64,000 nucleotides of DNA, from assembly GCF_000003815.2 (NCBI RefSeq), contig NC_049984.1:8828603-8892602 (forward strand), read 5' to 3'. Of this stretch, positions 33,798 to 43,349 are shown piece by piece. The notes below the pieces were generated by a model. That model was not told where the DNA came from. It searched no databases and saw nothing but the letters and a program-made list of their open reading frames with translations. Each line of letters begins with the position of its first letter. Within the stretch, counting starts at the first letter, position 1. The position numbers and the translations under genes were made by a program. The DNA is from Branchiostoma floridae. Lineage: Eukaryota; Chordata; Leptocardii; Amphioxiformes; Branchiostomatidae.

Positions 33798-36700
33798 TTA
33801 CTCGTTCCTCCTGGCCCTGGTGGGCTTAGCCACCACCATGGATCCAGCGATGACATCATAAGCTGTGCGGTTGTACTGGAAGATGAAGACAGTGAAGCAG
33901 ATGGGAAAGAAGAGGGCAATGGACAAGTTCTTGATCAGGGCTCGCACGATAGACCTGCAATAAAAGAAAAAAATTAATCAGAGTGGCCATGTTTTAAGTT
34001 TGTATAATCACGTTCTCTTGCTCTTAAGACTATGCCTGCTATCCCTATTGTGTTGGTGATAAGCACCTTGAGTCCTGTAAATTGTGAAATGTTTTATTTC
34101 CACACTTTTTGCAGTGGTCTGATGCAAAATCACAGCACCACGAATATGTTAAGTAGTAGTAATTTCACTGAAATTCAGAGTTGCTTCAACTGCAAACACA
34201 GCATATCCAATTTCTATCAAGTTTTAGAGATTAAATTGCCTTTAAATACATGTATTGTGTACCAAGATGTATAACCTACATAAATGTAAAAGGGTAAAAG
34301 AAAACAAACCAAGGAAAAATATTTCACCTTCCAAACCCCATGTGGCCTGCTGGGACCACCCTGACGTTACCATTGGTGGCTGGCAGGACGTAGTCACATG
34401 ACACCACCTGCAATCCCATCATCCACTTCCCGGGTGTCGCCCCGCCCGTGCCTGCTTCACTTCCTCTCAGAAACACGGCCTGTCAACAGACATCACGTTA
34501 GGGATGTGGAACTAAACATAACATCACCAGATTTAAAATCGTACTTTGCGAGGATTTAGAGTTCCTAACGGTCATTTTCGCGGTAGCAGAAGGTACGCGT
34601 GCCTTTAACGTTAGAGTACAAGTCTTTGGCGGCGAAGTTACCAACATTCCTCATGGCAATATCAATCCTTTTCGGTAGATTTGACTTTGTCAGTGTAAGT
34701 TGAATTTTGTGAGGATCGAAACAATGTTACTTGGTGAAAAAGATTAGCGGGTACTGAAAACATGATTGTGTAACTTTTTCTTCAAAGTGACCACCTGTCT
34801 ATAGTGGCCACATTTCTTCAGTCCATTGATTGGCCACTATAGATAGGTTTGACTGTATTTAATATATGATTTTATCTTATCAAGAAATTTTTCTAAAAGC
34901 TTATGCACATAGGTGGAGGAAAAGAGGTGTTCCAAATACAAAATTTCAGGCTGCAGACTGAGCTACCTGGGTTTAAAATTAAGTTGCGCCAGGCAAAATG
35001 TGGTCGTGTTTGCAAGAGGGTATTTCGAGCACTGCATCAGATATAGGTACTAGTACTGGTACAGAGGTTTAGGTACAGGTGTGCCTTTCAGATATAGGTC
35101 CTGGTACTGGTACAGAGGTTTAGGTACAGGTGTGCCTTTCAGATATAGGTCCTGGTACTGGTACAGAGGTTTAGGTACAGGTGTGCCTTTCAGATATAGG
35201 TCCTGGTACTGGTACAGAGGTTTAGGTACAGGTGTGCCTTTCCCTGAACAATTGGACAGAATAACCTGTTATGGTAGTACAGTTTATACCTCAAACACAG
35301 TGACCCAGGTACAGGTGTGCCTGTGGCTGAACAATCTGACAGAATAACCTGATATGATACTACAGTTTCTACCTCAAACACAGTGACACAGATTCTGTAG
35401 ATGATGGCAGACACCAGCATGTTCTGTAGGTCCTCCAGAGAAGCATCATCGTCTATCTCATCCAGCACCACTCTTATATCAAACTTGGTAGGATCCCTGG
35501 ATAGTAAGAGGTATGTATTACTAGGAATTATACAGTGTCGTACACCTTATGATACCCTAGTTGTCTGGGTTATAAGCCTGCTCATAGCTCCTACTGCATA
35601 TGCAAGAGGTGAAAGTTGAAGACCCCTGGGCCCTGGCCATTCTTTATTTGTTGCTAAAGGCCCTCAACTTTCATGCATTATACTGCACATACACAGACGG
35701 AACCATGAACAGAATTACCAAGAGTGGTAACAAGAGGGCCTGCATGGGGGTCTCTCACAACGCTTTACACTGAATTCAGAAGGTCCCTCTACATATTACG
35801 CAAAAATTAAAGAAGGAGGTTACGCAAAATTTGGTTGCCTTGCTACGAATTACGTGAATAAGACGGCTTTCCCTACAAATTACGGGAAATAAAAATAGGC
35901 TGCCTACGCCTTACGGAAAAGAGCATGCATTCTAACAACATTACACTATGTCAAATATCGGCATTTGAAATGGGAGCTCTCACAGTACATTTGTAATATT
36001 GAATTTTACATTTCAGCATGTTTTGATGTCTTCTGATGAATCATAATGTTTGCATATATGTAATGTTACCAAATGAATCTCATGTCACACCCACAGCTGG
36101 TACGATAAGACAGATTCAGCAACATCCAATCAACTGCAGTAAAATCTGTTACTAGCAGCGATACAGATGGTCATCATGAAGACTATCAATATTAGAATGA
36201 ATGTCATTGCTACTGACAGGAATATTCTGTCAACAGTCTTGACAGGATGACAGTGTCAGAGTTGGTTCAGACAAGGACGTTGAAAGAGTCTTTCAACCTC
36301 CTTGGTTTGGATAAGTCTGCTCAAATTGACAAACTGTTTATATGGCCTTGACCATACTAGAAACCTGACCTTCACAGTGAACATCACAGGGCTTTGGAGA
36401 CAGTACTAACACTAGTTAGAGATGCTAAATTCTGAAGAAGCATGATGTGTAACTCACAGCCCCTCGTAGAAGTGCATCATGGTGAGGGTGACGAGCAGCT
36501 TCATGAAGAACAGGATGAGAAAGTCGAGGAACTCTGCCATCAGACGCCGACTGACTGCCGGGACGGTGTATTCCTTACCTGAAACATATCACACAATATA
36601 AGCATGGCAAATACCTGTTTCCCTTCACTCGAGCCTGTTCACTCACAATAGCCGTAAAATCTCTCAGGAATGTGTATAAACTACAGTATTGTGCTTGGTG

Positions 36701-37547
36701 TATCTATTTTATTGTTTTACCTGGATGTCCTTGGTTTGGTTTGTAGTTCTTAGACTACACTGTCGGTAGACCAGTAGAATGGCTTGAAGTAAGTAGGAAC
36801 ATGGCTGCAAAAGTCTGTTTTACCAGAATGGCAGGAGTAATTTTGGTCTATTTCTGTGTATTTTGCAGTTAACGTTAAGTTCTATATTTTCCATATGCTT
36901 TTCTGCTCACTGTAGAGTGACAGAAAGTGATCAATGGACAGATGAGGGGTAATCAAAACCTTCTTTATATTATCAATTAACTATATTTATTAACAAGACA
37001 TATTAATTAACAAGACAAATGAGAAGATCTATACATTTTACGGAGTCGTGATATCTTACAACCAATTCAAGCTAAAATCAAGGACATAAATTTCTCTGTC
37101 AAAGTTTGGAAGATTGCCACACCCCCTCCAGTTTATACCTGCTTGCAGCTGTTGTTGTCTGAGCTCTTGCGCGCCGTTCATCAGTACAGGAGTGGGGGTT
37201 GTCACCGTGGGAATCCTGGAGGCCACCAGCCCCGTCTGGGCTGCCTGCTGCCCCGCTACGACCTGTCCGTGCCCCGGTCCTCCGCCAACACACCACATCG
37301 GCATCGCCATCGTGTTGTGAACTGTGTTCCAGTAGGCGACATGGTGCCAGTACTCCGCCAGCCACCGCTGAACGGACACCGTATACTCCTTGGAACTCTG
37401 TCGGGGTGCGTCCGATGTACGCTCTGACGATTCACGAGATTTTGAGGTGTCTTTTTGTCCTAAAATACGGCCAGGAGAGGCTTTGAACTTGCTGGAATCT
37501 GGTCGTCTCTCTCGTAAGGACTCGAAAGGGTTGTCAGTCGACGCCAT
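33798..37547 (-). CDS. FAM8A1: FAM8A1, RDD-domain ER membrane protein
   Basis: FAM8A1 is a known cofactor of the HRD1 ubiquitin-ligase complex in ER-associated degradation. Minus-strand exons: 37547-37139, 36578-36458, 35496-35373, 34479-34328, 33954-33798; 963 nt, 320 aa, phases consistent. The N-terminus (1-136) is charged and disordered-looking, with KEYTVSVQRWLAEYWHH matching the conserved 'EYxxxVxxWL' region of the family. The RDD domain follows: RRLMAEFLDFLILFFMKLLV (first membrane segment), then a loop with VVLDEIDDDASLEDLQNMLV, then SAIIYRICVTVFE, GATPGKWMMGLQVVSCDY, RALIKNLSIALFFPICFTVF and the NRTAYDVIAGSMVVAK signature. The start ATG is the first in frame. The last exon ends TRARRNE then TAA. 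Human FAM8A1 is longer, chiefly in its low-complexity N-terminus. Confidence 0.93.
34783..34860. repeat. Short inverted-repeat unit (CTATAGTGGCCA)
   Basis: GTCTATAGTGGCCACATTTC and ATTGGCCACTATAGATAGGT form an imperfect hairpin ending in TTTGACTGTAT. A related sequence (ACAGTCAGACTTGTAC...CTATAGTGACCACC) is at 5023-5150. In the FAM8A1 intron between exons 34328-34479 and 35373-35496. Confidence 0.55.
35038..35241 (+). repeat. Four tandem copies of a 51-bp unit
   Basis: Units start at 35038, 35089, 35140 and 35191, each beginning CAGATATAGGTCCTGGTACT and ending GGTACAGGTGTGCCTTT. Units 2-4 look identical; unit 1 differs at a few bases. 51 is divisible by 3, so the frame is open by accident. 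Intronic in FAM8A1. Confidence 0.95.
35245..35392 (-). repeat. Duplicated end of FAM8A1 exon 3 with its donor site
   Basis: GAACAATTGGACAGAATAAC...ACCTCAAACACAGTGAC (about 35248-35306) recurs as GAACAATCTGACAGAATAAC...ACCTCAAACACAGTGAC (about 35331-35388). The second copy contains the real exon-3 end (minus strand GTCACTGTGTTTGAG then GTAGAA). The first reproduces the same exon end and a GTATAA donor downstream in the intron. Confidence 0.75.
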
Positions 37548-38586
37548 GTTGGTGGGCTATTTAAGGTCAAAGGTTAGGATGACGTATATTTTTTAGAAAG
37601 CAGAAAGGGAAAGGGTGGGTGCAGGTGCTGCGAGGTTCATGCCTTTTCTTGTTTGTACAAGACTAACCAGGGTTCCATTTGATCTCCATGAGAAATTGAG
37701 GTATAACGTTAGTTTTGTGTCTGTCACTCTGCCTGTTTGTCTTGCCGAATTTTTGTTGTCAGCATCATTAACTCAAGATTACTTAACGTAAAGATGTGTT
37801 GGGACTTGACAGTCACATGAGAGCCTGCAGAGGAGGACAACCTTCCCACTGATCTTTGCAAGGGAAGAAACTGCAGCCATCATCAGGTGTTGGGAAGATG
37901 AAGGTCAAGGTCAATTTGGGGCCCCCTAGTATATGACCTTGGAACTGCAGCAGAAATTCAGTTTTTGGTATCTTTTGACCAGGACATGCATTGGTTTTGA
38001 TTTGTTGGTGGCAGATGGCTTGCGAATGTAAGGGAAAAGTGCTGTGTGTTTGGGACCTCTAGCAGCTTGCTCTGGAACTGCAGGGGCATTTTTGTCAAGA
38101 TCTTCAAAGGAGAATAACTAAACAGAGAAACAATGAATTTCCATAATATGTAGTATGTACTTACTTACTTACTTACTTACGTAGTATGTAGGTAGCTTAA
38201 ACAGAGATAAACATAATTGAGTGCAAATTGTGCAAACCAGGACTTAATTTGCATATGCATTTGCAGTGTTTTCCATTAACATTATAGGAACCCTCAGTCC
38301 AGCCATTTCCTGCAAGTCTGATCCGGCTCTCAGGCTGTTAGGTCGCACCCATGGTCAGGCCGGTACTCGGGTGATACAAAATACATTGTGGACATATTCT
38401 ACATACAAATTTCATATGGTGTATGTCAGAGTATGGAATGAATAACTAAAACATGCCAATGTATTGTCATACCAACACAAACATCATATACTGGACCTCA
38501 CACTTAACAGTTCTGTCTTATTCATCCTATTTATTATGTCCTGCAGGTGAGAAAGGCTCTCCAAAAGGTTTCCCACATGTACCATC
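37548..38586. promoter_or_regulatory. Divergent promoter region between FAM8A1 and the sulfotransferase-like gene
   Basis: The two start codons are 1,039 bases apart and face away from each other, so a shared regulatory region is possible. No TATA box or named element stands out. Most of 37840-38250 is a degraded copy of the dispersed repeat that also fills 56285-58870 (GGGGCCCCCTAG, GCTTGCTCTGGAACTGCAGG, ACTTAATTTGCATATGCATT). An ACTT tetranucleotide run lies at 38158-38179. Confidence 0.5.
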
Positions 38587-41500
38587 ATGATGGAGTCTCT
38601 CATATCTCCTGTATTAGCCGCTGTTGTCGCCATTGGAACCTGGAGCTTTTATGCTGTCTGTCTGCAGTCTCCACGACAACCAGCCTGGCCAAAGGTTTTC
38701 ATCCACCCTAATCATTTTTGCATGACTTAATTTCAGTAGAAGGAGGAAACAAGTTTGTTTGTTTTGTAAAAGTATGTTTTCAATTTGTGGTTGGAACAAT
38801 TCAGTAGTACAGTACTCATATATTGGAAATGTATAATTAATTTGCCCCTACCCACCTACCAAATATTATAAGGATCCAACAAGAGCTTCTGGAAGTATGC
38901 AAACACACAGACATGCACACAGATGGTACCAAGAACGTAATGTTCTGCCAAAGGTAAAAATGACCAAATTCATCACATATGAAGAAATCATTTTTCACTG
39001 CAGATGCCTTAATTTTCTATATAGCGTTACCAACGAAAGAAAATATTTTACTGTTTCAAAATTAATGAATTAGAAGGGTCTTTATCAGGGTCTTTATAGG
39101 AGGTTCAAGCTACATATACTTCTTTTAGCCCGAGTATCTTACTAGAACAAGGAAAAGCAGAAGGAGTGCGGCACAGGGGCCGCCCCACCGAGCATGGGTT
39201 AATGATTTGAAGGACTGGACAGATAAGATGTCAGCCCAGCAGACTAGACTGGCCGAAGACCGTCAGAAGTGGAAGTCACTTGTCTTACTGCCCCTACGGC
39301 TTCCTGAGCTACGGGACTGATGGTTGGATGGATCAGCCTGGTTAGTTCACAAGGGCTCCCATATACTCACCGCTCCACCCTCTCTGTGGTTGGTGCAGAG
39401 TGAGTAAACTAACAATGCTGATAGAATTCAGTTCTTGCTCCAACGCTCTTTCTCATATTCATAAACGACTTTCCTGACCATATTCTCTGTGAACTTGCTA
39501 TCTACACCAATGACTTCACCCTTTACTCTTGTTCCAATGGTCCGTCATCCAATTCAGTGAAGACAGAAATGGCAGCTAGTTTAGAAAGTGATCTTCGCTC
39601 GGTTGTGGAATGGGAGGGGGGGATAAATGGCTAGTTAAATTTAACTCTTTAAAGACCAAGCTCCTTTCCATTAATAGATATTGGGAACCTTTCCTCCCTC
39701 CCATATCTATGATTGGAGATGTGCTACAAGAGAGTGACTTCTTTTGCTTGCTCGGTCTTACCCTTTCAAAAACTTCTCCTGGAGAAGTTACATTATACAT
39801 AGAATCAATCGCCAAATCTGCAGCTATGAAAGTTTGTTCACTCCTCCGAGCCAGGAATTGTCTCACTCCAGACATAATCATTTGTACAAATCCACTATCT
39901 GCCCCTGTATGGAGTACTGTCGTCATCTCTGGGCAGGTGCCCCGAAGGGCTGTCTGCAACTTCTAGACCGCATTCAAAGAAGAAGGGTGTATGCCCATTG
40001 GCAATCAGCATCTAAGCTTGACCCTCTCTCCCACAGGCAAAATGTTGCATCCATGTCCCTTTTTTACTGGTACTTCCATGGCTGGTGCCAATGATCACGT
40101 GCTGCCTGTAAGCTACTTGTCCCTCCGATGAGAACNNNNNNNNNNNNNNNNNNNNNNNNNNNNNNNNNNNNNNNNNNNNNNNNNNNNNNNNNNNNNNNNN
40201 NNNNNNNNNNNNNNNNNNNNNNNNNNNNNNNNNNNATTGGTATACTATTCTTTACATGCCTCAATCGATTGGGTATTTCATTTGGTGAGCATTGTATTTC
40301 CCATACAGATAAAACAACATGAGGCTTACAGACAGCACGTGACACCAATAAAGAAGATGTGTCCTTCCCTCACCACTTTTGATGACTTTACTCCCGTGGG
40401 AGACAAACAACCAGTCCAGAATGTACCAGCCTTCTTCAAAAGTCATGGGAATGAGTTCTCTGTGTACACCATAGACTGGGAACAAGAGTCAGTAGTGCTC
40501 ATCCGACCTGTGAACGGCACAGACCTGAAAAAAGATCCCTTCTTCTGCCAGGTAAGCGCTCATAACTTCTTAATGGCTTTGAACTCATAGCACATCAGTA
40601 CAAGCAGTCAAGCTGGGCAAGACAAGACTGATATGTCTTATCACACAGGGATGAACCCCTATGCTTATTCTTAAGTGAGCTGGGTACTTTGGTGTACCTA
40701 AGGTGTGACATTCTTGAGAAGACCTTTGTAACCCCTTTTTTTAATGTGTCAGTCCTTGGGTACCCCGAGTAGAATTTTGAGGATTATACCACTCAGTCTA
40801 CATCCTTTAGCAGAGAGTTTGGAAAAACCTCAAATCTGGTATCACTACTGTTGTTATTAAAGTTCTTTCTTTTACTTCCAAGGCCCAGAGGCAGAATGCT
40901 ACTGAAGTTCTTGTTGTGCCGATTGAGGAGCTACAAGCTGTAGCAGACGTCGTCTCTGACAAAGTCTCGCATGTTCAGGAGGTTTTTGTCTTCAACACAG
41001 GTAAAGTCCCAACAGGTGTTTGTCATCGGCATTGTAACAACAAAGACAACAACCTTTCTGTTATATGCACAGATAAAACACGGTCTTAGTACAAGGCTAT
41101 ACTTTCTTGATTACACATACACCAACGCTTAATTTTTGTAGAACTTCTGGTCACCGAAATGTTGGATAGATAAAGACAGTTGGTTATGTACACAAAATTT
41201 TGCTATCCAGTGACTTAATACCAACCTGATGAAACCATTCACGGATGTCCCATTTCTTGTTCCCTCAGCCCGATGTGGTTCCACTCTGCTGACCCAAGCA
41301 GTAGAAGCCTCTCCGGTTGCCCAAGCTGCCAGCGAACCGCTCGTGTTTGATCTCATCTTCCACCAGATCCTCCGACTGAGGCGTGGGTCTCCCTCCCCAC
41401 ACAATGCCGCTGCCGTCCTGCGGGATGAAGAAACTGCTGTGTCCCTGCTGAGAAATGTTGTCTCCTTGCTGAACTATTACCTTATCACCTCAGACCAGCC

Positions 41501-42516
41501 GCACCGCTCTGTTGTAGTGTACAAGTTCATGGCCCAACCTATCCTGGTTGCTGACATTGTATTCCGTGCCTTCCCTGATGCCAAAACTGTTTTTTTGTAC
41601 AGAAACGGCCTGGAGGTCTACGAGTCTTGGGTACATGTTATGTTCAAGCACCATATCATCTACACAGTTTTTAAGCTGACCATACGTCTTGGTTTGTGGA
41701 AATTGGCTCCCAAACTTCCCGAGCTCTTCAGGTTTTTCGGAGACGACCCGAGATTTTCTACTATCCGTTACCATGGTTCACCTGTGCACTACTTGATGAC
41801 TCTGTGGGTTGGTGCAATGCAGTGTGCCGTGCAGTTGCAGAGGGAGAACCCACAGTACTTCTTCCATGCAGTGGTCCACTACAAAGCCTTAGTGAGACGT
41901 AAGGAGGGAGCGATTCGAGAGCTGATGGAGAAACTTGCGATAGAGTGGAGGAAAGATGATCACGGAGAGGAGAGAATCAAAAGTGCCTTTGTGGAAGACA
42001 GCCAGGCAGGAGCCTTTCAGTCTTCTGGGTAAGAGAAGAATAGTTGATTGGACACTAGTGTTATGCAATCTATGACATTACTCTTACTTTGAGAGACTGT
42101 ACATTCAATTAGCCATTGGGTCTGATTTTGCAAGGGAAACAATTATCTTTTGGGTATAAACTGGAATGCCATGTAACAGTCATCATGAATATCCACATAC
42201 TAGAAGCTGTGGCATTATAATAGACTCATTTTGTATCTACAATATCTGGCACTGTATATAGTGAATACAAAGTTTGTATCATACAAAATTATTGCTTTTT
42301 TTGCCAAGAGAAAAAAGTGACAAGCACACCTACATGTAAGTTTCCTATCAAAATTCTCCATTTTCTTGCAGAAGGAGCCGCCCAGGAGAAAAGTGGCGAC
42401 CACAAAGCTCCTCATGGATGGGTACTTGGGAACGAGAGTACATCTGTGACGTCTGCAGAAAATCTGGGAATGATATAGTCGACCCTGACGTCATTCTGCC
42501 AGACACCATGATGTAA
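38587..42516 (+). CDS. Membrane-anchored sulfotransferase-like protein
   Basis: Predicted Golgi-type or secretory-pathway protein of 457 aa. Exons 38587-38694, 40309-40551, 40883-41000, 41269-42028, 42372-42516 (1,374 nt, phases agree). The N-terminus MMESLISPVLAAVVAIGTWS is a signal anchor or signal peptide. A P-loop-like PAPS 5'-phosphosulfate motif is seen as ARCGSTLLTQAVEASP (157-172). A 3'-phosphate-binding-like strand follows: FPDAKTVFLYRN then GLEVYESW (R268 and S276 placed as the conserved Arg and Ser). The first ATG of a tandem ATGATG was taken. Exon 1 to exon 2 crosses LINE debris and an assembly gap, so a missing small exon cannot be excluded. Substrate unknown; no close named family recognised. 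Could be a non-catalytic relative. Confidence 0.75.
39120..39325 (+). mobile_element. LINE fragment: C-terminus of a reverse transcriptase ORF
   Basis: With one frameshift the + strand reads a Arg/Gly-rich stretch then LKDWTDKMSAQQTRLAEDRQ, KWKSLVLLPLRLPELRD and a stop. This is the pattern of non-LTR retrotransposon ORF2 ends (basic 'RRGRP' then W...A.DR..W). Intronic in the sulfotransferase-like gene. Dead fragment. Confidence 0.6.
39430..40135 (+). mobile_element. Decayed non-LTR retrotransposon reverse-transcriptase fragment
   Basis: The + strand, across several frameshifts, reads FINDFPDHI then LAIYTNDFTLYS (the YADD catalytic box decayed to YTND), then FNSLKTKLLSIN, LLGLTLS, and ICPCMEYCRHLWAGAP with LQLLDRIQRRR. 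These are ordered landmarks of the palm and thumb of Jockey/RTE-like LINE polymerases. It runs into the assembly gap at 40136. Not functional. Confidence 0.8.
40136..40235. other. Assembly gap (100 N)
   Basis: 100 unknown bases within intron 1 of the sulfotransferase-like gene, next to LINE sequence. Confidence 0.99.
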
Positions 42517-42587
42517 CTTAGGAAGTGGGGATATTAAGGAAAGGCTCCAGTTACAAACGATCTAACTAACTAACTAACTAGCTAACA

Positions 42588-42593
42588 AATAAA
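42588..42593 (+). terminator. Polyadenylation signal AATAAA
   Basis: 72 bases after the TAA of the sulfotransferase-like gene, directly after a CTAA tetranucleotide run, with TTTCCTTCTTTA downstream. Confidence 0.6.
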
Positions 42594-43349
42594 CGATCAT
42601 GACATGTTTCCTTCTTTATACCTTGATCCTTTAACCCAGTCCAGGGTCATGACATGATGGCAGAGAAATTGCCATGGGGTCTTCAGTAAGCTAATGTTTA
42701 CTATACCTGTATTGTGTTGTATTGTATTGGTTCTAAGATAAGGTATTGTATTGAGGAATATAATCCAGTCATTCTATCGCTGAGATAGCTAATAGTTTAA
42801 CATTATCAATATTCTCTACAGAGGTAGAGCAATAAATCGTTGTCCCCGAAACCCGGGACAACGTCCTATACAAGGGACGTCCCTATTAAACCTAAGCTTG
42901 CTATCACATGTCGCAAACGGCACACAAATCGACTTAACATTAAGACACATGATTGTATTCGAAATAGAAATGTACAAACTTCCCTTCATACCAATAACGT
43001 TGCACTCCAAAATGCCCCTATAGTTAATGCAGGCAGTGAAATCATGGAACAGCAATCATTTGACCGAGCCTTACGGCTCGATGGGAAGCACTCAATACCT
43101 GCACCTTGTCTAGTGTCGTATTACATGTAGCTTTGTTACAGTTAAAGTTGACGACATTTTACCGAATGGAAGAAAAACTCATCTTCGCAAAAGTTTATAT
43201 GTTGAGATTTTTTTTAACCATTTCTAGCTACGTCATTGATATCTTGCATCCATAATATGTAGCTACGTCTTTAATGTCTTGTATTGTTGCTGTTTATAGT
43301 TTTGCTATAGTAACATTGCAAATGATCTCCGAAGTATCAAGCAAGTAGC
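42594..43349. other. Convergent intergenic region
   Basis: Between the 3' ends of the sulfotransferase-like gene and sialyltransferase copy A. It holds a short hairpin CGTTGTCCC / GGGACAACG (42838-42863) followed by a 96-codon open frame (42840-43130) that I cannot relate to a family. Nothing else evident. Confidence 0.5.

Noticed and set aside
35081-35347. Repetitive 88-codon protein (FRYRSWYWYRGLGTGVP repeats)
   Set aside because: A translation artefact of the 51-bp minisatellite in a FAM8A1 intron on the opposite strand.
37056-37596. Overlapping + strand open frames over FAM8A1 exon 1
   Set aside because: Shadows of a GC-rich coding exon on the minus strand.
42840-43130. 96-codon open frame downstream of the sulfotransferase-like gene
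   Set aside because: No recognisable domain, starts inside a small hairpin, and no splice or promoter context. Possibly transposon debris.
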